A stretch of DNA of 64,000 bases from Clostridium sp. KNHs205. GTDB lineage: Bacteria; Bacillota; Clostridia; Lachnospirales; Lachnospiraceae. Made by a program: the position numbers and the translations under genes. Of the stretch, positions 16,364 through 23,821 are shown piece by piece. The stretch lies in NCBI RefSeq assembly GCF_000702945.1, contig NZ_JNLE01000003.1:1907501-1971500 (forward strand), in the 5' to 3' direction. The notes below the pieces were generated by a model. It saw only the letters and a program-made list of their open reading frames with translations. It was not told the origin of the DNA and searched no databases. Each line of letters starts with the position of its first letter. Positions within the stretch are counted from its first letter, which is position 1.

Positions 16364-17923
16364 TTACTTTATTTCTTTGTTAAGCATCCGGACATAGCTT
16401 TCAATTAAGAGTACAATATCTTCCTTGTCTTTGTTAAGAGGAGAGATCTTCTGCCAGAGATTCTTATAATATTCTACAAAGGCTTTAACAATAACCGGGT
16501 CATCAAGGGAGAGAAAAGTATCCAGTACTGTCCTGTTCTTTCCATAAGCATATAGAAATATTTCTTTACGTTCTTTTATGGATAAGGCTATATTTTTCTC
16601 TAAGCCATCCATATCCTGATAAATAACTGCTATTTGATAATTTTCATATTGTTTTATAATCGAGATGGCATATTCCAGATAGTCAATTACATCCTGTGTA
16701 CTTGCATGCACTATTTTTATACCGGTATAAGTGTAAAGAAATATAATTTTATCTTCACATAATTTTTCAAAAGCTGAAGTGAAATAAATTTCAGTACATA
16801 TATGATGAACCAGGTTTTTCAGGAAACCTCTGAATTGCTTCTCATAGTAATAGATTGAAAGCTTTTTTTCCTCTTTTGATAAATCCGTCTGATCTAAAAA
16901 CTTCTGATATAACCGGGCAGGTATCAGCAGTTTGCTGAAGCTGTTGTTATAGCAATAATGGTTTCCCAGCTGTTCATTTGAGTCTGTTAAATTTAAGAAG
17001 AAAGTATCTTTCATTTCCTGATTATAATACTTAACAATATTATTGGAATTATTATTGATTAATAAATTTACATAGTTGGTCAGTACATCAACTGCTGATT
17101 TATTTTTTAGATAGAAAGCACAACTGATGCCGGTGTAGGCATCAGTAGGGAAACATGACAAGGCACCTATGCCGGACACAACATATAACTCTTTACCGGT
17201 CATAAAACTTTCGTTATTTGTCAGGTTATAGAGATTGATTTTACCTGTTTTCAGTAAGGGGAGTATGAAGCTGATTAATCTGACCGCACGCTCCACATTG
17301 CTGTCCAATGTAAGTAAAAAAGTAACCTGCCAGTTATTTTGTATAACTTCTAACAGAATCTCTCTTAGATAGCTTAATCGGTTATCAGAGAAAAAGGAGT
17401 TATCAAGAACATTGTGATAGGTCAGGTAAATCACATTATTCTCTTTACGGCGGTAGGATCTGGCAGCTTCTATCAAAGAAATGCCGGCAGTAAATACATT
17501 GGTTATACCATAGATTAATTTATCGTTGCTGGATAAATCAATGGAGTTTAAAAAAGTGATATCGCTTTTACTTTCTGAAGAAGTACCTTTCTTTTCTGTC
17601 CGGCTGGCAAGTGAATATTTTAATGATGCCTGCAGCATAATATGAAATTTTTCTTTATTTGTAATCTCGGTAATTTTCTCATTGACCTTCAGACTATAAA
17701 ATAACTCATCTACCATTTTAAGCTGTAAGGAATCCATTATATTTCTCGAAAGAAATTCCGTAATGCTGTTAATATACTGGGTTGAAGGAAATCTTCTCTC
17801 ATGTACCCAATGGCTGACAAGTGAATTATCCACATTAATAGCTTTTGCTAACTGGCTCATTGGAAGGTGAAAGGTGGTGAGCAAGAATTTAAGGCACTTG
17901 CCAAAAGTCATTTCGTTATACAA
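16364..17923 (-). CDS. Large HTH (XRE-like) protein of unknown function
   Basis: A 519-residue protein. The N-terminus (about 8-60) holds a Cro/XRE-like helix-turn-helix, LPMSQLAKAINVDNSLVSHWVHERRFPS. The remaining 450 residues are rich in Ile, Asn and Tyr and match no family I recognise; there is no signal peptide or membrane segment. It could sense a ligand through the long C-terminal part. It is divergent from the chemoreceptor gene, and a nested dyad lies between them. Its stop codon is followed without a gap, in the same frame, by the SDR remnant, so its 3' end may have been reset by the deletion. Function is not assigned. Confidence 0.65.
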   Translation of the reverse strand: MYNEMTFGKCLKFLLTTFHLPMSQLAKAINVDNSLVSHWVHERRFPSTQYINSITEFLSRNIMDSLQLKMVDELFYSLKVNEKITEITNKEKFHIMLQASLKYSLASRTEKKGTSSESKSDITFLNSIDLSSNDKLIYGITNVFTAGISLIEAARSYRRKENNVIYLTYHNVLDNSFFSDNRLSYLREILLEVIQNNWQVTFLLTLDSNVERAVRLISFILPLLKTGKINLYNLTNNESFMTGKELYVVSGIGALSCFPTDAYTGISCAFYLKNKSAVDVLTNYVNLLINNNSNNIVKYYNQEMKDTFFLNLTDSNEQLGNHYCYNNSFSKLLIPARLYQKFLDQTDLSKEEKKLSIYYYEKQFRGFLKNLVHHICTEIYFTSAFEKLCEDKIIFLYTYTGIKIVHASTQDVIDYLEYAISIIKQYENYQIAVIYQDMDGLEKNIALSIKERKEIFLYAYGKNRTVLDTFLSLDDPVIVKAFVEYYKNLWQKISPLNKDKEDIVLLIESYVRMLNKEIK

Positions 17924-17971
17924 TTGCAGGGTACTCCTTTAGAGGGTGTCATTATTACAGGATTCCGAATA

Positions 17972-17995
17972 CTGTCATGTCAATGACAATGACAG
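17972..17995. promoter_or_regulatory. Nested dyad between HTH gene and chemoreceptor
   Basis: CTGTCAT (17972-17978) and ATGACAG (17989-17995) enclose a further TGTCA-A-TGACA dyad (17978-17988). It lies about 50 bases upstream of the HTH protein start, a sensible place for an operator of that protein. Confidence 0.5.
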
Positions 17996-18112
17996 ATTAT
18001 CAATAATAGTTTTAAATATTACATAATTCGGCTATAATCCACAATATATAATGCATTATAACAAATAACGACATCGATGAAAAGAAAAAAGACAGGTGGA
18101 GGGACATAGTAT

Positions 18113-20125
18113 ATGAAAAAGCATAGCAGTAAAAATGTAAGTGTGAAAACAAAATTAATACTCTATTTTACTATCCTGATATTACTCTCATGTTGTGCCT
18201 TAGGTTTTATCAGCAATAAAGTTGCCAGTGATATCATTTTAAAGGAAGCGGAAAATAACATGCTGCAACTTGCTGAAGATGCGGCGAAACTGGAGAGCAG
18301 CAGACTTGAGACACAAAAAGAGACGCTTAGGACCCTTTCCTTCTTTGATGAATTAAGATCCATGGACTGGGCAAAGCAGCAGCCGGTTCTTCAAAGCGTA
18401 TTAAAAGAAACAGATTTTACGGAACTTGGAATCATACAACTTGATGGAAGCATTTCTTATGCAAATACTGCGGATACGAAGATAGTACTTCAGGAAGGTG
18501 ATCCTTTAAGGAAAGCATTAGCAGGGGAAGATGCTATTAATTTTACGATTAGCCCGGTTACAGGTGAACTTGTGCTGGTGCAGGCAGTTCCAATCGAAAA
18601 TAACGGGCAGGTAACAGGAGCCTTATTAGGACGTCTGGATGGAAATACTCTGAGTAAACTGGCCGAAGATACAGGTTACGGTACTACTGGCTATGGATAT
18701 ATCATTGACGGAACCGGAACGATTATTGGTCATAAAGACCTGGAACTGGTAACCAATCGCTATAATGCCATCGAAGCAGAAAAGACAGATAAAAGCGCTT
18801 CGGCCCTGGCAGCGACATTAAAGTCAGCAATCTCAAAAGAAAAAGGCATCGGTCATTACAGTTTCAACGGAGGATATCAGTATGTTGGATTTGCTGAGAT
18901 TCCCGGAACAGAATGGACCTTTATACTGGCAGCGGGAAAAAGTGAAATATTGCAGCCTGTAAAAACCCTTCAGGTCTATATCATATTGATTGTTATTCTG
19001 GTGCTGGCAATCAGTGCAGTAATTGCTTTTATAATAGGTACTTCTATTGCGAAACCAATTATCGGAACAAGTAATTATGCAAGAAAGATTGCAGCCTTGG
19101 ATCTGTCAGAGAATATTGACGAGAAGTTCAGAAGCAGAAAGGATGAAATCGGTGATCTGGCAGACTCTTTACTTAGTATTACCAACGGTTTCAGGGGAAT
19201 CATAAGAGAAATTACGGATTCATCGGAGCAGGTTTCCATTGCTTCTAATGTACTGACCGAAACGTCTCAGCAGACAGCAACTGCTGCAGAAGAAGTATCA
19301 AAAACCGTAGAAGAAATTGCACAAGGCGCTTCAGAACAGGCGAAGCATACTGAAACAGGCTCACATAGGGCAATGCAGCTAGGTGAAACCATAGAAAGGG
19401 TTCAAAGCTTTATTCTGGACGTACATACTTCTACCGGAAAAGCAACAGAAGTGGTTTTGGAGGGCTTAAAGGAAATCGATACCCTTAGTAAGATAACCGA
19501 GGAGAATACTGCTGCCGTTGAAGCTATACATGAAGTCATTATGAAATCCAACGACAGTTCCAAGCGAATCAGTGAAGCAAGTAATGTTATTGAATCCATT
19601 GCAGCCCAGACCAATCTGTTGTCCCTAAATGCTGCTATTGAAGCGGCCAGAGCAGGGGAAGCCGGAAAAGGCTTTGCAGTGGTGGCAGAGGAAATAAGAA
19701 AGTTAGCAGAGCAATCCTCTGTCTCTACCAAAGTCATAAATGAAATAATAGATGAATTACAAAAGAATACGGATAATGCGGTTCAGACTATTGTAAGGGT
19801 CTCTGCAATAACAGAACAACAGTCAGGCAGCGTGAAAAACAGCAGAAATAAATATAAAAGTATAGCAGAATCCATGGAGATATCTACGGATGCAGTAAGT
19901 AACTTAAGTACTGCCGGTGATGAGATGAATAATATGAGACAAACAATACTGGAAGTCTTAGAGAATCTTTCTGCCATTGCACAGGAGAATGCAGCTGCAT
20001 CAGAAGAAGCCTCTGCCTCCACCGAAGAACAGACTGCTTCTGTTGAGGAAATTGCAGGTGCCAGTGATAACTTAACAGAACTGGCTTTAAAATTACAATC
20101 TTTAATAGCTAAATTTAAATTATAA
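18113..20125 (+). CDS. Methyl-accepting chemotaxis protein
   Basis: A 670-residue membrane chemoreceptor. TM1 is at about 14-35, a periplasmic-side dCACHE sensor spans 36-285 ([17 protein letters not shown] and [10 protein letters not shown] are typical strands), TM2 is at 287-312, HAMP at 312-365, and the coiled-coil signalling domain at 400-670. The highly conserved hairpin tip is present ([20 protein letters not shown], then [21 protein letters not shown]). It would signal through CheW/CheA to the flagellar motor, implying a motile host. dCACHE receptors often bind amino acids or other small organic ligands, but the ligand here is not predictable. It starts at ATG 18113 after GTGGAGGG. No che genes are adjacent. 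Confidence 0.96.
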   Translation: MKKHSSKNVSVKTKLILYFTILILLSCCALGFISNKVASDIILKEAENNMLQLAEDAAKLESSRLETQKETLRTLSFFDELRSMDWAKQQPVLQSVLKETDFTELGIIQLDGSISYANTADTKIVLQEGDPLRKALAGEDAINFTISPVTGELVLVQAVPIENNGQVTGALLGRLDGNTLSKLAEDTGYGTTGYGYIIDGTGTIIGHKDLELVTNRYNAIEAEKTDKSASALAATLKSAISKEKGIGHYSFNGGYQYVGFAEIPGTEWTFILAAGKSEILQPVKTLQVYIILIVILVLAISAVIAFIIGTSIAKPIIGTSNYARKIAALDLSENIDEKFRSRKDEIGDLADSLLSITNGFRGIIREITDSSEQVSIASNVLTETSQQTATAAEEVSKTVEEIAQGASEQAKHTETGSHRAMQLGETIERVQSFILDVHTSTGKATEVVLEGLKEIDTLSKITEENTAAVEAIHEVIMKSNDSSKRISEASNVIESIAAQTNLLSLNAAIEAARAGEAGKGFAVVAEEIRKLAEQSSVSTKVINEIIDELQKNTDNAVQTIVRVSAITEQQSGSVKNSRNKYKSIAESMEISTDAVSNLSTAGDEMNNMRQTILEVLENLSAIAQENAAASEEASASTEEQTASVEEIAGASDNLTELALKLQSLIAKFKL

Positions 20126-20179
20126 GTAATCTTATCTTATGGAACGTTAGATGTTGAAAATAGATATAAGTAACAAAGA

Positions 20180-20400
20180 TGTATAAACATCCAGGAGCTA
20201 TAAATGGAGGCTTTATAGACATTCAAGAGTTAAAACGTCAGGATTTATATGCATCCGGGATTTAAAGAATTCAAGGGTTAAAACGTCAGGATTTATAGGC
20301 GTCCGGGATTTAAAGAATTCAAGGGTTAAAAACGTCAGGATTTATAGGCGTTCAGGATTTAAAGAATTCAAGAGTTATATGAAGACGTTCAAACTTTATA
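20180..20400. repeat. 48-49-bp tandem repeat array, degenerate at the edges
   Basis: Three clear units, phased by the word CGTCAGGATTTATA at 20236, 20284 and 20333, with partial units on both sides. Each unit is built of three shorter words of 15-17 bases (CAGGATTTATAGGCGTC, CGGGATTTAAAGAATTC, AAGGGTTAAAACGT). It fills the gap between the convergent chemoreceptor and esterase genes, and I see no coding potential. Confidence 0.8.
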
Positions 20401-20518
20401 AATGCCAGGATTTATAGGTGGCTGAGATTTATATACATCAAGAATTTACATAATAGAAGAATTATAGCGAAGATTATACACCGGATATAAATACCAAAGA
20501 AATATAAATACCATTTCT

Positions 20519-20558
20519 AAATTAGGCAGGAAGAATAGAATTCTTCTCTGCCTAATTT
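20519..20558. terminator. Hairpin between convergent genes
   Basis: AAATTAGGCAG / CTGCCTAATTT with an inner GAAGAA / TTCTTC stem. It lies between the convergent chemoreceptor and esterase genes; no strong T tract follows, so it is a probable but weak bidirectional terminator. Confidence 0.55.
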
Positions 20559-20616
20559 AATAAATAACCAATTAATTTAATGGATAATAAGAATAAACTG
20601 AACTTATATGTAATAG

Positions 20617-21675
20617 TTAGTTTCCGGTTATATCCTTGTCGAGTTCCGGCAGATTAACAAGTCCAATCCTACGGTAATCGTTTAGATTCTGTGCCAGGTT
20701 TTTCTTACCGGAGGGCTTGGGAAGCGGAGTATCAAGAGGAGCATCCGTAATATATTCGCTGATACCCGGAACACTTGCTTTTTTTATTTCCTGTGCTACG
20801 AATTTTGCAATTAATTTACCGCCAATATCATTGGTATGAGTATAATCTCTTGAAGTACCGTTACCCCAGAAATAATCCCAGGCATCTTCAGGTCCGGCAG
20901 CTTCCATATATTCAGTAGTCCGGGACCATAAATCGATAAAAGGTGTCTGCATTTCTTCTGCTACTTTTTTGACAGCATCTCGATAGGTACCAAGGAGATT
21001 GATTAACTTGCCGTCTTCATCAAATAGAATGCGATTTATAGGGGAGCACAGAATGGGTGTTGCACCAAGCTTTCTGGCCTCTGTAACATAATAGATCAGA
21101 TTCTCTCTGTAACCGCCGTTAGCAGGAAGTTCCGCTTTCTTCTGATCATTATGACCGAATTCCACTATCAGGAAATCGCCAGGTTTTATTCTTTTCTTTA
21201 GGACCTGCCAGTTCGCCTGCTTAAAATCTGCCGTAGTGAGTCCCGATTGTGCATGATTAGAAAGCCCAAGACCGTTTTTCAGATATAGAGGAAACATCTG
21301 TCCCCAGCCGCAGTAGGTGGCAGCAGGTTCATAGGGGTATTCCGCTCTCTGATCGGCAACAGTAGAATCTCCTGCGATATATAAGGTGGGAGCATCACAG
21401 GAACTATAGGAACAGCTGTAATTCACTTCACCCATTACACCAACCGTAAGCATTTCCACTTGTACATATTCTTTGCCAAATTGATGATTATCACAAACAT
21501 TAACAGTAAAATCATGCTCCTTTATCTCTCCGGCTTTTACCGTGTCTTCCTGATACCATCTGCGGTTATCACATAGTATGACATAATCCATATCTTTGTC
21601 AGCGGTAACTGTAACTTTTAAGTTATAGGTACCGTTTGCAGGTACCTTTAATAAGGTTTCAACAGGTGCATTCAT
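20617..21675 (-). CDS. SGNH esterase, rhamnogalacturonan acetylesterase-like (CE12)
   Basis: A 352-residue enzyme. Residues about 1-105 form a beta-sandwich. The SGNH fold follows: block I YIAGDSTVAD with the Ser nucleophile, the Gly block near NHAQSGLTT, block III VEFGHNDQ with the Asn, and block V DYTHTNDIGG with the Asp-His pair. This arrangement matches carbohydrate esterase family 12, which deacetylates pectic rhamnogalacturonan or xylan oligomers. No signal peptide is present, so it should act on imported acetylated oligosaccharides in the cytoplasm. It has its own ribosome binding site and seems to stand alone. Confidence 0.88.
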   Translation of the reverse strand: MNAPVETLLKVPANGTYNLKVTVTADKDMDYVILCDNRRWYQEDTVKAGEIKEHDFTVNVCDNHQFGKEYVQVEMLTVGVMGEVNYSCSYSSCDAPTLYIAGDSTVADQRAEYPYEPAATYCGWGQMFPLYLKNGLGLSNHAQSGLTTADFKQANWQVLKKRIKPGDFLIVEFGHNDQKKAELPANGGYRENLIYYVTEARKLGATPILCSPINRILFDEDGKLINLLGTYRDAVKKVAEEMQTPFIDLWSRTTEYMEAAGPEDAWDYFWGNGTSRDYTHTNDIGGKLIAKFVAQEIKKASVPGISEYITDAPLDTPLPKPSGKKNLAQNLNDYRRIGLVNLPELDKDITGN

Positions 21676-21854
21676 ATCATTATCTCCTTGTCAGAAATGT
21701 AATAAATTCATTATAAAAGATGTTATAAATTATAAATACCATTTTTATTGACCAAAAAATTGAAAAACATCTCTTTCTATAATTATTTACCTATAACCGG
21801 TATCCGTTCAATTCATTTCCTGACAAATAGATATCAAATACGGCTAAAAATAAT

Positions 21855-21901
21855 AGGTGCTGTAATATTTCAGATATAAAACCTGAAATATTACAGCACC
21901 T
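21855..21901 (-). terminator. Terminator after uracil permease gene
   Basis: A perfect 19-bp inverted repeat AGGTGCTGTAATATTTCAG with a 9-base loop. On the minus strand it is followed by ATTATTTTTAG. It lies 75 bases beyond the permease stop codon. Confidence 0.85.
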
Positions 21902-21975
21902 TAGCGTATTACTATTTATTTAGCAGATTCTTTAGATAAATTCAATCGTTCATCAATAATTAGAATCCTATATAA

Positions 21976-23247
21976 TTACTTATCGTTTGTAAGCCCCAGC
22001 TTATCAAAAACATAGAACAGCAGTGACATTACCATAGCAACCACGCAGGCAAGAACCATACCTGTTAAGGTTACTTCACCGATTTTTAAGGCAACACCGG
22101 AAAGACCGGTTACAAATACTACAGAAGTAAGAGTAAGATTACGGCTGCGGCTGAAGTCTACCTGTGCATCTACCATAACTCGGATACCGGAAGCACCGAT
22201 GGTACCGTATAACAGGAAGGAAATACCGCCGATAACAGCACCTGGAATGGTTTGAATCAAGGCAGCAATAGGTCCGATAAAGGCAGAAACAATGGACAGA
22301 ACGGCAGCTCCGCCAATAACCTGTACGGAATATACCTTTGTCATTGCCATAACACCAATGTTCTCACCATAGGTCGTAGTAGGAACGGAGCCTACGAAAC
22401 CGGACAGCATGGTTGAAATACCATCAGCAAAGAAAGAACGGTGCAGACCGGGATCCTTTACTAAGTCTCTGTCAACGATCTTGCTGGTTACAATCTGATG
22501 TCCAATATGCTCGGAAGCCAGTACCAGAATAACGGGCAGGATCATAAGAATAGCCTGAATATTGAATTTAGGTGCCTGGAAATCAGGAATATGGATAAAG
22601 CTTGATTGCAGAGCATGAATTAACTGGTCTCCCGTAACTACTTTCGTAAAAAGTGCAGCTATATAGCCCGCAATGATAGCTATTAATATAGGTATAACAG
22701 CGAAAAATTTACGGAATAAAACATTACCAAGGACAGCTACGATCAGGGTTACAAGAAAGACAATGACATTTTTGGAATCAATAGGAGCAGTCTCTGTAGC
22801 GATAACACCTCCGGTTTTGGCAGCAGTCTGAGCTAACTCAAGACCAATAAGTGCAACAACCGGGCCCATAGCAGCGGGGGGAAGTACTACGTCAATCCAT
22901 TTGATACCAAACTTGTAGAAAATAAAAGAAATAATACATGCAGCAAGACCAACTGCGATAAAACCACCAAGTGCATAGGAATAACCCCATTGGGAAATTA
23001 CCAGACCAGCGGGCCCAAGAAAAGCAAAGCTGGAACCGAGATATGCGGGAGCTTTGCCTTTGGTAATAAGGATAAATAGCAGTGTACCGATACCGTTCAT
23101 AAGCAGTACAACTGATGGATTGATCTGGAAGAGCATTGGCACTAATACGGTTGCACCGAACATAGCGAACATGTGCTGAAGGGAAAGGGGGATTAATAGT
23201 TCCGCGCCTACCTTATCTTCCACTTGAATAATTTTTTTCGTTTCCAA
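21976..23247 (-). CDS. uraA: Uracil/xanthine permease, NCS2 family
   Basis: A 424-residue NCS2 nucleobase:cation symporter with about 14 hydrophobic segments. The half-helix motifs are visible: LQHMFAMFGATVLVP near the N-terminus, SEHIGHQIVTSKIV (the substrate/proton Glu-His region), and GSVPTTTYGENIGVMAMT. These are characteristic of uracil transporters of the UraA/PyrP type. The start is set at the TTG at 23247, because AGGAGG lies 8 bases upstream and the -10 element (TGCTATACT) lies at 23282-23287, so the upstream ATG at 23313 is not transcribed. It imports uracil for pyrimidine salvage. No PyrR-binding leader could be recognised in the short untranslated region. Confidence 0.9.
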   Translation of the reverse strand: METKKIIQVEDKVGAELLIPLSLQHMFAMFGATVLVPMLFQINPSVVLLMNGIGTLLFILITKGKAPAYLGSSFAFLGPAGLVISQWGYSYALGGFIAVGLAACIISFIFYKFGIKWIDVVLPPAAMGPVVALIGLELAQTAAKTGGVIATETAPIDSKNVIVFLVTLIVAVLGNVLFRKFFAVIPILIAIIAGYIAALFTKVVTGDQLIHALQSSFIHIPDFQAPKFNIQAILMILPVILVLASEHIGHQIVTSKIVDRDLVKDPGLHRSFFADGISTMLSGFVGSVPTTTYGENIGVMAMTKVYSVQVIGGAAVLSIVSAFIGPIAALIQTIPGAVIGGISFLLYGTIGASGIRVMVDAQVDFSRSRNLTLTSVVFVTGLSGVALKIGEVTLTGMVLACVVAMVMSLLFYVFDKLGLTNDK

Positions 23248-23281
23248 GAAAGTTTCCTCCTCATAAAAATTCATCCTGACA

Positions 23282-23290
23282 AGTATAGCA
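23282..23290 (-). promoter_or_regulatory. Extended -10 promoter of the uracil permease gene
   Basis: On the minus strand TGCTATACT gives an extended -10 (TATACT at 23287-23282). No clear -35 is seen. It fixes the permease start downstream, at 23247. Confidence 0.55.
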
Positions 23291-23401
23291 CGGTCTTCGT
23301 CAGAATTCCACAAAGAATTTTATTATTTTAAAATTTATTTGATGAAAATGACATAAATTTACATGTATTACAATTAGTGTAAAAACTTTGTGAAATTTTT
23401 C

Positions 23402-23430
23402 TTGAAATGACTGCCATAATATGTTAATGT
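23402..23430 (+). promoter_or_regulatory. Possible promoter of the ABC exporter leader
   Basis: TTGAAA (23402-23407), a 17-base spacer and TAATGT (23425-23430). The -10 is poor, so this is a tentative assignment; the leader must start upstream of the hairpin at 23458. Confidence 0.35.
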
Positions 23431-23457
23431 ATTGAGGTAACGGTTTTGAAGAACCCC

Positions 23458-23477
23458 TTGTGACAGGAAGGTCACAA
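23458..23477 (+). other. Leader hairpin just before the leader-peptide ribosome site
   Basis: TTGTGAC-AGGAAG-GTCACAA forms a 7-bp stem with a purine loop, ending 13 bases before AGGAGG (23491-23496). Its position suggests an effect on initiation or stability of the leader mRNA. Confidence 0.6.
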
Positions 23478-23504
23478 ATTAGAAAAGAAAAGGAGGTCAG
23501 GCAG

Positions 23505-23579
23505 ATGATTATTACTATGTTAATTACAGTTCAACAGAATAAGAAATGCATGACCGGCCTGTGTGAGAGATTTCTATAA
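23505..23579 (+). CDS. 24-residue leader peptide of the ABC exporter operon
   Basis: ATG to TAA with a strong AGGAGG 8 bases upstream. The peptide starts MIITMLITVQQNKKC and ends in GLCERFL. It has no known homologue that I can name, but its position matches BmrB, the leader peptide of the Bacillus subtilis bmrCD multidrug exporter, whose translation controls a terminator. Codons 18-20 (GGC CTG TGT) overlap a segment, GGCCTGTG (23556-23563), that can pair with CGCAGGTT (23605-23612). That pairing would break the left arm of the first terminator. So a ribosome stalled early in the peptide would favour readthrough into the exporter genes, and free translation would favour termination. The mechanism is inferred from base pairing. 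Confidence 0.7.
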   Translation: MIITMLITVQQNKKCMTGLCERFL

Positions 23580-23600
23580 TTTTGAACATATAAACTATTC

Positions 23601-23636
23601 AAGTCGCAGGTTGTGTAGATACTGCGGCTTTTTTTT
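23601..23636 (+). terminator. Attenuator terminator 1 of ABC exporter leader
   Basis: AAGTCGCAG / CTGCGGCTT (one G-U pair) with a 12-base loop and eight T. Its left arm can instead pair with a segment inside the leader peptide gene. Confidence 0.88.
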
Positions 23637-23647
23637 ATCAAGGCATA

Positions 23648-23673
23648 AGAGTGAAGAAAACATTTTCACTCCT
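23648..23673 (+). other. Leader hairpin between the two attenuator terminators
   Basis: GAGTGAA / TTCACTC stem. It is followed by a small GTGCT-AA-AGCAC hairpin near 23690-23701. No T tract follows either, so these are probably spacing or antitermination structures. Confidence 0.5.
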
Positions 23674-23749
23674 CTGATTCTATACGCGTGCTAAAGCACA
23701 AGGATGGGAGCCAGATATGAGATAAACCTTAAGGTTAATCTGCCTGAAG

Positions 23750-23781
23750 AAGACGCAGTGAACAGAAACTGCGTCTTTTTT
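23750..23781 (+). terminator. Attenuator terminator 2 of ABC exporter leader
   Basis: AAGACGCAGT / ACTGCGTCTT with an 8-base loop and six T, 40 bases before the first exporter gene. Its stem is nearly identical to that of terminator 1: eight of nine bases match in each arm, so arms of the two hairpins can cross-pair. Confidence 0.88.
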
Positions 23782-23821
23782 GTTGGCCGGAATCATTTTA
23801 AGAAAGGAAACCTTCAGTTAT

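Noticed and set aside
20180-20400. CRISPR array
   Set aside because: The units are contiguous and similar throughout, with no unique spacers.
23690-23745. Known riboswitch in the ABC leader
   Set aside because: Small hairpins are present, but I could not match the conserved cores of ykkC, THF, ZTP, yybP or SAM classes; a leader-peptide attenuator explains the region better.
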